In this document: positions 24,688-36,600 of the stretch, one piece after another
How positions within the stretch are numbered: the stretch's first letter is position 1
Layout: each line of letters opens with the position of its first letter
NCBI RefSeq assembly: GCF_964355755.1
Contig: NC_092671.1
Coordinates: 17,820,001-17,884,000, forward strand
Direction of reading: 5' to 3'
Length of the DNA: 64,000 bases
Source of the DNA: Antedon mediterranea
Lineage: Eukaryota > Echinodermata > Crinoidea > Comatulida > Antedonidae
Made by a program: the position numbers and the translations under genes
Notes under the pieces: model-generated
The model's input: the letters and a program-made list of their open reading frames with translations, nothing else
The model's database searches: none
What the model was told of the DNA's origin: nothing

Positions 24688-27600
24688 TAAATGTATTTAA
24701 GGGTAAAATTGTTAAATTTCTTTAATGTTGTGATCTTTGTTTATGTTTTTGTTGTTTATTTGAATACAATTTATAGTTTATTATGTTTAGATTCAACCTG
24801 TTAGTGGCGGTTTCATCGCTGTTGGTTGACAACTGAATAAAATAAAATAAAGAAATAAATAATACATACGTATTGTGTGTATACAACTGGATGTTCTATA
24901 GAATAAATGTTATAATTAATTGTTGTACAGTTCATATATAAGGTCACTTCACATGTTTTTGAAACAGAGCGCTCTTTGGATTATTAAGTTAGAGGATAAA
25001 CAATATTGTACACTAGTGTTCATTCTCCTGATCAATAAAAGTATTTATAAAACTTTCCTTTGCAGGAGGGGAGAAAGTAGTGACTCCAGCAGTAGTGATG
25101 AGGACACTGTGAGTGCTGGACGATTCCGTAGTGTAGTTGGTACCACTGTAAAGAGACCAAATAGAAGGTAAATTTCAATTGTAATTTCAGCATTTAAAAC
25201 AAACTTGTAGAACAATGCATATTAAAATGGTAAAACAAATATACTTATTTAATTATATTTGTTGAAAGATTAAGGTTGAAAAAAATCAAATTTGAATAGA
25301 TTCAACCTTTATTGTCCAAAAATATACTATTTGAAATTTGTCTTCCTCAAGACAACAAACAGCATAAAAACATTTTAGAATAAGTTAAAAAAGTTATATA
25401 AAAATTTACAGTATGAGTGTTAGTGTGCTTTGTAGTGTTTATTAATTTTGTATTTAAATAATGTTAATCTAAACAAATATTCTAGTGATGGAGAAACCAG
25501 TGACAGTGGTGATGACAGAAAAAGGATAAAAAAGACTAGGGAAGAACGGAGTAAGCGTGGTAATACACAGAAGCAGAGTAGGTCTAGATCCCCTGTCTAC
25601 AAAGATAGACGCAGCAGGAATAGTCGCAGCAGGTCAAGATCTCCAGATTACAGAGGTCGACGTGATCAAAGGGATCGTAGTAGGTCACCTAGAGGTCGAA
25701 GAAACAACTATCGCAGTCGGGATGACTTGCGTACTAGGAATAATTATGATCGGCAAGAAGAAAGATGGAACCAGAGAAGGAGAGAGGAAGATAATAAAGG
25801 GGAGAAAAGAAAGAAAGATCAGTCACCTCGTGGGTAAGAAATATTTAAACTTTTGTACAGTATGAATTGTTTAATATTTTAGTTATGACCAAAAAAAAAA
25901 ATTAAATATTAATAAGTCTACACTATCAAACTTGTTTGACAATAAAGTTGTAATGCGCCCAAATATGGTAATGACATCATTATATCCGTATATGGGCCGC
26001 ACATTTGTTTGTCACATGAAATTTGATAGTGTACAGAACATAAGGTACAGTACAAGATGTGTACATATGTTATGGTCATTGATTTCCAGTTTCTATGCTC
26101 TGCTGTTATTATACAGTACTAGATGGTACGCGAGCGTACCATCTAGGTCGTGTCCACAAATGGTTCTCGAATACACAGTAATTTCAGCATAAAAAATGTA
26201 CGTACCGCAGGACTATAGTACATTGTCGTTTACAGAAACGAATAAATAGACACGATGATTTACGTAAAATTAGCACCCTGGGAATTATGCCTTGTCTTAA
26301 AAATGAGTCCAATTTTTATTTGAACTCATTTAAACAAACCCAATTTGTGTTTTGTATATAACATTAGAGTTGAGGGATGGGGAAGAGGATGGGAAGAACA
26401 ATTTTTAAATATATTCTCTATCCACTCAGTAACGAAATATTGTTTTAAATGTTTTATAGGCCTATCAATAATATACCACTAAACACAGTAAAACATTTAC
26501 GATTTATAATACTTTTTTAAAACTGTTATAGTCGATTGAAATAGTAAAGTACATGTAACGACACACCACTACGACGTTTATATTTTTTATAATTATTAAT
26601 TAATACAAAAACGTTGAGAAGCAACTGTCTGTAATCTACTCACAGTAATAAATGTTCTTTGTATATTTTGTTTATATATCTAAACAGTAACCACATTCAC
26701 AGTAAAACAATTTTGATTCAAATGGCGACCAAAAATGGTTAATACGTACAGTATTTACAATATTGTCAAAGTATTGCAATACTATATACTGTATAAGTTT
26801 TATTCTCCAAGGGCCCATAAATTTACCTACTTGTGTTAAACCAAGGGCTCATAAATTTACCTACAAACTGGGAGTCTGAGAGATTGGAATGTTCCATTCA
26901 TCGCAAATCAATACATTTGTATAAACGTATATTAAATCTATCAAAATAGTATTTTTTAAAGAAAATCGGCCTGTCTTCAACATTATGATACTGTACTCGA
27001 ACTGTTTAACCGGTTTTCAGCTACAGTATTAAAAACAATTATCGTAGGAGGAGATAGGAAAATGCGAAGCGTCCTTGTATTATTGTGTGCGGGTATTTTT
27101 CAAATTGACATCCATTAGACAGTGTATACCACAATCGGAAAACACCCCTATTCGGGGCAAATCTTTGAACCTAAATTTGTTTTAATTGTCAATAACTAAT
27201 TATCTAACTCAATTTAATTAGTAAACAGGGTTACATGAGGTGGTTAAAATCAGTACCGAAAGTACGAACCAACTGTATATACCATCGAGTAAACATTATA
27301 GAAGTAACGTGCGATTTACCGAATTTTTCCCTTACGTAAATTTATATATAGATACTGTCAATTGTGTATGCTGTATAAACATTTCTTTCTCTCTTTGTAT
27401 TATACCACGGAATTTGTGATTTTCCAGCCTGTTAGTGACCACGATGATTCACTGTTGCTGTGGATAATTAAAATAAAGAAATTTTAAATCTGATTTTGTG
27501 TCGGCAAATCAATATCATTGTTACTACATATTCCCATTTTTTTTAGGGGTGATAAGAACTCTGTTGATGAAGTTGTTACAGAACCCAGAGAAAAGAAGAA

Positions 27601-30600
27601 GAAACCAGAGCCTGACATTCTGACCACAAGGACAGGTGGTGCTTACATCCCTCCAGCTAAGCTACGTTTAATGCAACAACAGATCACAGATAAAACATCG
27701 TATGTATCACCATTAATTTGGTAGTTTATAAAGTGTGTTTTCTTAACCTGATTGATTGTTTATTAAGCCTGTTTATCACTAGGTGAATTTGATTGATTTT
27801 GAATCGAAAACATCAGCTTATACGCATGTGTATTCATGTTTCCATCTTCCAAATACCTTTCTACTACAAATTCTAGTTCCCGGAGTTTCTTCACTTAAGC
27901 AAAATTGGTAGTTTGAATTGCTTCTACTTTTTGCGATGCGAAAAATTACGCAACCAATTAGAGCTTAGAAAATGAGTAATGACGTCGTTCATGAGCACTC
28001 ACATGAAAGGTTTAGCACAGACAACGCAATGAAAATGACAGCTATTGCTTTTGTAGTAGAAAGGGAAGCATGATTTGTTTCTCTGCGAAACATTGGATTT
28101 GCGTGAATAATAGTGGAAAACAGAATTTATTGTTTAAACAGCAGCTGGTAAATCATGGTCATGATACTGTAGTTGATTGCTGAGTGGATCCCGCCACCGT
28201 AGACCAGGATGGCGACATCCCTAATGCTCCATGCAACACACAGACCCTAACCCTTCATGCAACAGCACAGATCTCAAATTATAGTTGTTTCTTGACATTA
28301 ACTCTACTGCAAGTAATGCAGGCCAAAGATCTCTTGTGTTTTTATTTCGTATATAGTTTCTAGAATTTGAAACTAGGTATTTATTATTTATTTATTTAGG
28401 TCTAGTTGATTTCCTGTTTTTTTTTTCAGAACTGCTTATCAGCGGATTGCATGGGAAGCTTTAAAAAAGAGCATTAATGGGTTGATCAACAAGGTCAATG
28501 TTTCCAACATCAGTTTAATTGTTCAGGAGTTATTTGCAGAAAATATAATTCGTGGAAGGTATGTTTATTATATTGAACTGGAATTAATGGAAGTCCCATT
28601 CCCTACGTTTTTTAGATCTAAGGTCACAAACTACATTTAATTTAAAAATAAATACTATATGGTCCTATTGTGATAACTTTTTCGTCTTTAAACGGTTAAA
28701 AATGTGAAAAATAAGTTGATTCTAATAATTGAAGCGGCCCGCTATAAATCCCAACATGCATTGTGCGCAAATTGATATGAACTTTCGATCGATTGTAAAG
28801 GCCAAAGGTAATGGAATAATCATAACTTTCCAGCGAAAATACTGGGTTTCCCCCAAATTTGTATTAACTGATTCTGGCAAAAACAGAAAGACAGTTATTG
28901 TAGCATCTAGACAACGTCAGACTAGGCCTATGGCTAGCGTACGATGTAATATCAAAATCACAATATGTATTTGACCAAGTCTACCTTTGGTAAATTGTGG
29001 CCAAATAACTTTGAAGCTTGAGAAGGACACATTTTTCAGGTCATCTAGCATTGTTTAAAATGAGTGGTCAGTTGATTACAAACCTTAGACATATTCTTAC
29101 TAGCATAAATGTTTTGTTTAGTAGACATTGTTTAAATGTTTTGTTTAGTAGACATTGGGCCTGTTTCTGCTGCAACTGCTCAAAATACGGTATAAAAATA
29201 CGGTATAAAATAATTTTTTATACCGTATTTTTTAGTACCCCGTTTCTGCTAACAATACTTCTTGGGTGGTCGTGTTAAATTTCATCTTTTTTACCCAAAT
29301 TGCCATTCATTTATTTGATCGATAATTAAAAGTCGCAATAAAGGAAGTTTTACGTCTCACTTTCAACAGCCTAGCCCTAGTGATAGAGATGTTGTGAGAG
29401 CACAGAAAACATCGTAATGGGGACAATTAATTTGTTCCCTTCCCGAGTTATTGTATTTTGCAATGTTGTACTGCTTTCGCAGGCTCTTCAGCTTTGAGTT
29501 TACTTGCTTTGGAGACAAGTCTATTTCATACTCCTGCTTTATTTTTTTAGAAATGTCTTTATAAATGTGGTTGTCCCTTTTATTACCTTTTAGTTGGTCA
29601 GACATTTTAGCTTCCCCACACACATTTATTTAGTAAAACTGTGACGTCTTCGCTCCACATTTTCGCCGAATATATCTATACATGTGTGTAAAGCAGCTAA
29701 CAGCGACAGAAAATAAAAACACGAATGGTGACTTTTTGTCATGTAAAAAAAAAATACGGTATTTTTTATTGGCAGCAGAAACGGGTACATAAAATACGGT
29801 ATAAATTTGTAAATACCGTATTTTATCCACAAATTTTGTGGGGAAAATACGGTATACAAAATACGGTATATTTTTTATGAGCGCAGTTTCTGCTGCCAAA
29901 AATATACCGTATATATACGGTATTCAAAAAATACCGTATAATATACGGTATTTAGTTGGCAGCAGAAACAGGGCCATTGTTTAAATGTTTTGTTTAGTAG
30001 ACATTGTTTAAATGTTTTGTTTAGTAGACATTGTTTTTTCTCCACAGGGGACTGTTAGCACGTTCTATCGTACAAGCCCAGAATGCCTCACCGACTTTTA
30101 CACACGTATATGCTGCTTTAGTAGCTATCATCAATTCAAAGGTAAGTGATTTTATTTAAGTTCATTCTAAAAAGCAATTGATAAATAAACTGCAAACAAA
30201 TAATTAATATATCCGGCTCGTAATATGTACTGTAAGTTGCTAAATAAAGTAGTTTGTATTGTGTGCTATCAAATGGCTTACGATAAAATGGGTTGTAATT
30301 GAGAATTGATAGAAATATTTGGCTTGTTATCATCTTCCAAATGCAAGTACAGTATTATAATAAGCAAACATTACCCTGGTATAATATTTTTTTTTTTTAA
30401 ATATTATTCTTTTTCTTTACAGTTTCCTCAAAATGGTGAACTTATTTTGAAGCGACTGATTGTCAATTTTCAAAAGAGTTTCAAACGAAATGACAAAAGC
30501 TTATGCTTAACATCTACTAGATTCATTGCTCATCTAGTCAACCAGCAAGTAGTAAGATTGTGTTTATATTTTCTATTATTATTGTATGATTAGATAATGA

Positions 30601-33600
30601 TAGGTTACTAAAGCTTGGTTCCCACTAGAGATGCAACACAAGGACGTAACGCAACCTAAGTGATTTGACATTGGTTTGTCATTGGTCAACTTGCATTGCG
30701 CGTATGTCCTTACGTTGCGTCTCTAGTGCGAACCACGCTTAAGGTAATGATCATGACAAATAGGAGGGTAAATAAAGCCTATAAATGAAGTCTCCACATT
30801 CCAGTGAACATGTTTATATTTACACTTTAGTTTGCAATAGTCTTTAATGATACGGTTACAGTTACATTTCCACTGACAAATTAGTATAGACCAACCATTT
30901 TATATTTTTATCATTGCATAATTATACGATTATACACTCTCTAGAATATACCAGTATTATAAACTTATAAACTAGCTGCCTAGGTTTCTTCCTTCCAAGA
31001 CTTATATTTAGGGTTTGCAATAGCCTGAAAAAGTCCAATCATATTATGGAATATACCAGATTAGTTAATATCCAATGGGCTTCTCAAGTAATAACATTAT
31101 TTGTTACTTCTTTAGGCTCATGAAGTAATCGCCTTAGAGATATTAACACTACTGTTAGAGAATCCTTCAGATGATTCTGTAGAAGTTGCCGTGGCTTTTC
31201 TAAAGGAGAGTGGACAAAAACTCTATGATATTTCACCAAGAGGAATGCATGGTAAGTTGCATTTTTCATGTTTTGTACGAAAGCAACTAAAGTGGAGAAA
31301 CCTTAAAAAATGTGTTTAGAAGAGAGAGCAACACTAACATGGCATGGAGGAGGAGCATGTAATAAGTCTTGAAATTATATGATTAGCCACAATGAAAATA
31401 TTTTCTATAATTTATTCCTCATATTCCCTTCAGTCTGTTACAGAACATCATTGATTTTTATATATTTTTGTAGCAATAATGATTTATATATTTTTTTGTA
31501 GCAATATTTGATCGTCTACGTAGCATTCTACATGAGTCACAGATTGATAAGCGTGTACAGTACATGGTGGAAGTCATGTTCGCTGTACGCAAGGATGGCT
31601 TTAAAGACTTTCCATCTCTAAGTGAGGGTCTTGATCTTGTGGAAGAAGCTGGTCAGTTCACTCACTTGCTGACATTAGAGGACCAGTATACTACAGAAGA
31701 CATGCTTAGTAAGTCATACATTCAGTAGCGTACCACTAAGACCCCCTGGTTTAGGGTCCCTAAGTGGCCCTCTAATAAGACCTTAGACCTCTGCTTTATG
31801 AATTGCATTGGCTACCTGTTGAAAGTAGAATCACTCTTAAAGTGTTACTTCATGTTTACAATTGTTTAAATAATAATGCGCCCTGTTATCTGAGCTGAGC
31901 TCTTACGGGTGTATAGATGTGCTAAGAGAGGCCTGAGGTCCGAGATAGATCACACCAGATTGGATCACTGTCTCGAAAAGTGGACCTCTGGAAATAATAC
32001 TTTCTCAAAATTTGGACTGGTGATGTGGAATAAACTCCCGTCTGTGATCCAGGAAAACAAACCACAGTTTTAAAATTTAAAAAAGCCCTCACAACACATC
32101 TATTTCCTATGTAAAGCGCTTTGATCATTTTACACTAATTTGGAAAAGCGCTATATAAATAAAATAATAATAATGCTGGAGGCTGCTGGCATTTTTAGCC
32201 TTTTTTGCAATATTTTAATGTCTGTTTTTTCCTCCAGCCCTGCTCAGGGATCCCTGTAGCCATTCAGCACTCGTGACCTGTATACATTTCTTTTTAAACG
32301 GATTGTAATTTTTACTTAAAAGGAAATCCAGTTCTCCTTTCCATAAAATACCTTTAGTAATCTTCAGAAGTTTTGTCCTATGTAGAATGAATATCTTTAC
32401 TCGCAAAGTAGTGTTCAAACACATTTTCAGTTACAGATTACAATCATGATTTTTTTATTATTTTATTAATGAGGTCTTTTTTTCTTCCTTAGATATATTT
32501 AAGCATGACCCAGAGTATCTGGAGAATGAAGAAAAGTACAAAACAATTAAGAAAGATATTCTTGGCGAGGAAAGTGATTCAGAATCGGGTGACAGTGGCG
32601 ATGGTAGCTCAAGTGAATCGGACTCCGATACTGAAGGTACATTTAAGATTAACGCATTTTTAATTAGTATCATAATACAACAAATAATTGAGGTACTGCA
32701 ATTTGTTTAAATTCTGCTATATTGATTAACATTTGTAGTTTCAACTATGTTAGGCAAATGACATGCCTGTCTTTGTTGCTAATATATTTAGAGTTTTGTT
32801 CTAGAAAAAAAAATGGAAATCATTGATCAAACGGAGACAAACTTAGTGGCATTGCGTCGTACCATCTACCTGACTATCCAATCCAGTTTGGATTTCGAAG
32901 AGTGTGCCCATAAACTTCTCAAAATGGAAATTAAACCAGGTCAAGAGGTATGATCATTTTGTATTGTCCCATAGAAACATATTAAAAAATGATAAATAGA
33001 CCAAAGTTAGGCAGGCAGGCCTAGATATGTTTTTTTCATTTAATATATATTTTTTTTTACAGAAAGAAGTATGTCTTATGATACTAGATTGTTGTGCTCA
33101 GCAAAGGACCTACGAAAAGTTTTATGGTCTATTAGCCCAGGTAAGTCACGCAATAGAATTGTTGAACATTTTCTTTCATTTTGTGTATATAACTTTTAAA
33201 CTATTAAAGAAACAATCCACACTTCAATAGCACTAATATAAACCACACCTCAATTTGAATGAAAAATACAAAGGAAATTGTTAACAACAATACTGTATTG
33301 TTATTATCTTTCAGAGGTTTTGCCAGCTGAAGAAGGAGTATTTACAGAATTACACAGTCGTATTTGGGGAGCAGTATGATGTTTGTCATCGTTTGGAAAC
33401 TAATAAACTAAGGAATGTGGCCAAGTTCTTTTCTCACCTATTGTATACAGATGCTATACCATGGATGGTAAATAATACAATTTCTTATGGAATATATTGT
33501 CAAATCTTACATACTGTACTTATTTGAATATTCACCGCACTTTGAATAAATGTCCCTTCTAATAAACTCCCCCTATAGAAAATCTTTTAGAATAAAAGCC

Positions 33601-36600
33601 CCATCAAATATACGCCCCGAGACAATTAGTTTTTTTCTTGAAAAAACGCCCTGCCATGTGCATACACACACAGTACTAACACATAGTAGAATTCATTGAC
33701 TCTCATGATCTAGAATTTATCAAGCATTTTTATTAGGTTATATGCATTATCATGCATATAACCTCTTGATTCTGTCAAAATCTTTATTTATTTATTTATT
33801 TATTCTTTCCTTAGCACTATTTTGTCCGTGAATTATCTTGATATCAGTTTCATCTATCTAAGTCAATTTTTCAGAGTATATTCCTTATGGCCAGGAATCG
33901 ATGTGGTTATGTTTTCAGGTTGGCTGCGCAATCAAACATTACGCGGTCTACGCGCGATTTAACGAAATCACGTTTGTAATCATATCTTCACAAGCATGAA
34001 TCACTTTTAAACAAAATTTGGTACTCATAAATTTCAGGTCATATTTCATCATATGGCAATACAATTACGTGCGTAGCGCATATAACGCATGCGTACGCGC
34101 GCTTAAAATGTTGAAAATTGTCAGAATTTATTTTCGATGAAATTAGAGTACGTTTCAGGCAATTTTAAGCGTTTAAAAAATTGACATGAGTGCGCAGATT
34201 TTTGCACGCGCACTGCGCGTCAAACGTTAATGCGCACTGTTTTTGTCCGATTACTGTTGTATAACCTTTCTTTAATAATGTCATATTTTATTCACTTTTC
34301 AACGGGAAACAGCGTTATACGAGCACGTCAAAAGTGACAGGCTACGCACGTGTCAGTTAACAAAATGGTGAAAATATGCTAAATTTTAAAATTAATATAT
34401 ATTGTTAGAATGCTCGGGAACACCTATTTTTTATTTCATTTTCTTGAAGTGTATGTATCATATGTATGATTTATTATGAAATTAGGAGAAAAAAAGTTGA
34501 TTAAGTCATTATTAATGGCATATTAAATTTAAAAAAATTAATTTTGACAATCAAACAAATTATAACATTTTCTTAGGCCGAAATAACAAACTTAACATTA
34601 ACTTTCTTCCTTAAGAAGTTCATATATTAAAGTTAAAAGTATATAGTTTGACAGTGCATCATTTTTTTAAATTTTTAAAGATGTCATCATAGTAAAACAT
34701 TATAATTCATTGCGGTATGTACTAATCTATCTGCACCAAAGTGGTTACTGCATAGTAAATACACGGAGGAATCTTTCCACAACTTTTAGTCAGTTGTGTA
34801 TGGCTCGGTGGTCTTTGCTCGTGTCTATAGCATTCAAGGTACCGAGTTCGAGTCTCACCTTGGGAAACGAAACGAAATGAGATTTTTTTTTATTATCCGT
34901 ATTGTTTGTTCAATTGTATTTCTTAGTGTATAGATTATACACATGATTTATAATGAAATCTAAATAAAAACACAAATGTGGTTTATGACATTATATACGC
35001 AGAAGGATCTTTGATAGGATTATGATACCGGCTATTGTATTTGCGTTAGCAAGATCCTATCATATATTATAAATAACTAACGATTCTGAGAAAATCAATC
35101 AATCAAAATATCTTAAATCAATCGATTATCTTTATTTAAATCAATGCATATAACCTATAATTCGTCATAGTGACGAATTAAATCTAGTTACACTTGTTAC
35201 TGTATTAATTGTGTTGTATTTATGTCATATCTAGGGGGTATTTATTTGATTATACATGTTACAATTTTACATAAAAAAACGTATCCTCGAATAAATGCAA
35301 ACCTAACCTTTCCCCTAAAACCCTCCCAAACAATAAATGTCCCAGAACATTTATTTGAATACGATACAGTACTACAGTATATGTAAAAACATAGATTGTT
35401 ATTTATCTTCAAACTGTACAAGTTTAATAGGTTTTATTCTCTATTGCATGTATTTTTGTGTTGTTAAATAATCCCTTTTATTTTTACATTACTTGTGACT
35501 CTGATTCATATTATTTAAAAAAATGTTCAGGCATTATCTTGCATCAAGTTAAATGAGGATGATACAACATCGTCAAGCCGAATCTTTATAAAGATACTTT
35601 TCCAAGAACTGTCTGAATATTTGGGACTTCCAAAGCTGAACGAAAGACTAAAGGATCAGTAAGTCAATGCAGCAGACATATATTAACAATTATTACAATA
35701 TTAAAACTTTTCATTCTTTTGTACAACATTTAAAACTTTCGCTGTCTAGTATCTGAAACCATAATTTTTATTTATTGATTTATATATTTTTATATATTGT
35801 TTTATATATTCTATTTGTAACCTGTTTAATAGCTTCTTGAAGTTTCTTACCTTTTCAATTGTAAATAATGGTTTATATGTATAAATTTGCTGAAAATCAA
35901 AAATAGCATTTGAATGTTTTTGAGAAAAACCGAATACAAACAATATCTTTTAAGCAATTGTGATATTGTGTATAACATTATGTTAAATTCATTTTACTTC
36001 TTATTGTAAACTTACATAATGCTGTAAATCATGTTTTTTATATATAGATGAAATTCGTTTTTTTATAGTACACTGCAGCCATTCCTGGAAGGTTTGATGC
36101 CACATGATAATCCAGCAAACACTAGGTTCTCTATCAATTTCTTTACTACAATTGGACTTGGAGGTCTCACGTAAGTTTAAAAAAAAAATGTACATGTGGT
36201 GGAATAACCTGTGACGTTCAGCCTACTGAGCTGAATGGTGCACAGTACAACTAATTTCTCCCCTAAGAGTCCCTTGTGTCAATTGCTGCCACCAAAATGG
36301 TCGAAGAGTAAACCTGTGCCAATTGTATAGCTGCATTGCCACTGGACTAACCGCTTGACCACTAATTTGATCTAGATAAATATATCTTGTACATTTATTG
36401 TCATTGAATACCAATACCAGCTGTGTTAAATTACGAAATATAAAATTAAAGCCTCATTAATTTGATATTGATTTTATTATTGTTGTTAAAATTATTCAAT
36501 TTATAGTGATGACCTTCGTGAGCACTTAAAGCTTCAGCAGAAAAAGATAATGGAGCAGAGGCAGCCTCTAATGAAGAGCGATTCTTCTGACTCTAGTGAT

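Larger units (their letters stand above)
29107..30037. repeat. 27-bp tandem repeat split by a transposon
   Basis: The unit gtttaaatgttttgtttagt plus agacatt occurs about twice left of 29157 and about twice right of 29975. The two halves are continuous once the element between them is removed, with ATT present on both sides. The array ends about 10 bp before the polypyrimidine tract of CWC22 exon 7. Confidence 0.85.
33514..35372. mobile_element. composite insertion in CWC22 intron 14: AATAAATGTCCC-type element split by a second element
   Basis: The outer left part (acttatttgaatattcaccg, tgaataaatgtccc) is mirrored at the outer right part (aataaatgtcccagaacatt, tatttgaatacg). These ends resemble the MITE at 11313-11830. 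Between them, about 33735-35187 is a different element (see next entry). Without it the outer element would be about 400 bp. No ORF is convincing in either. Confidence 0.5.
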
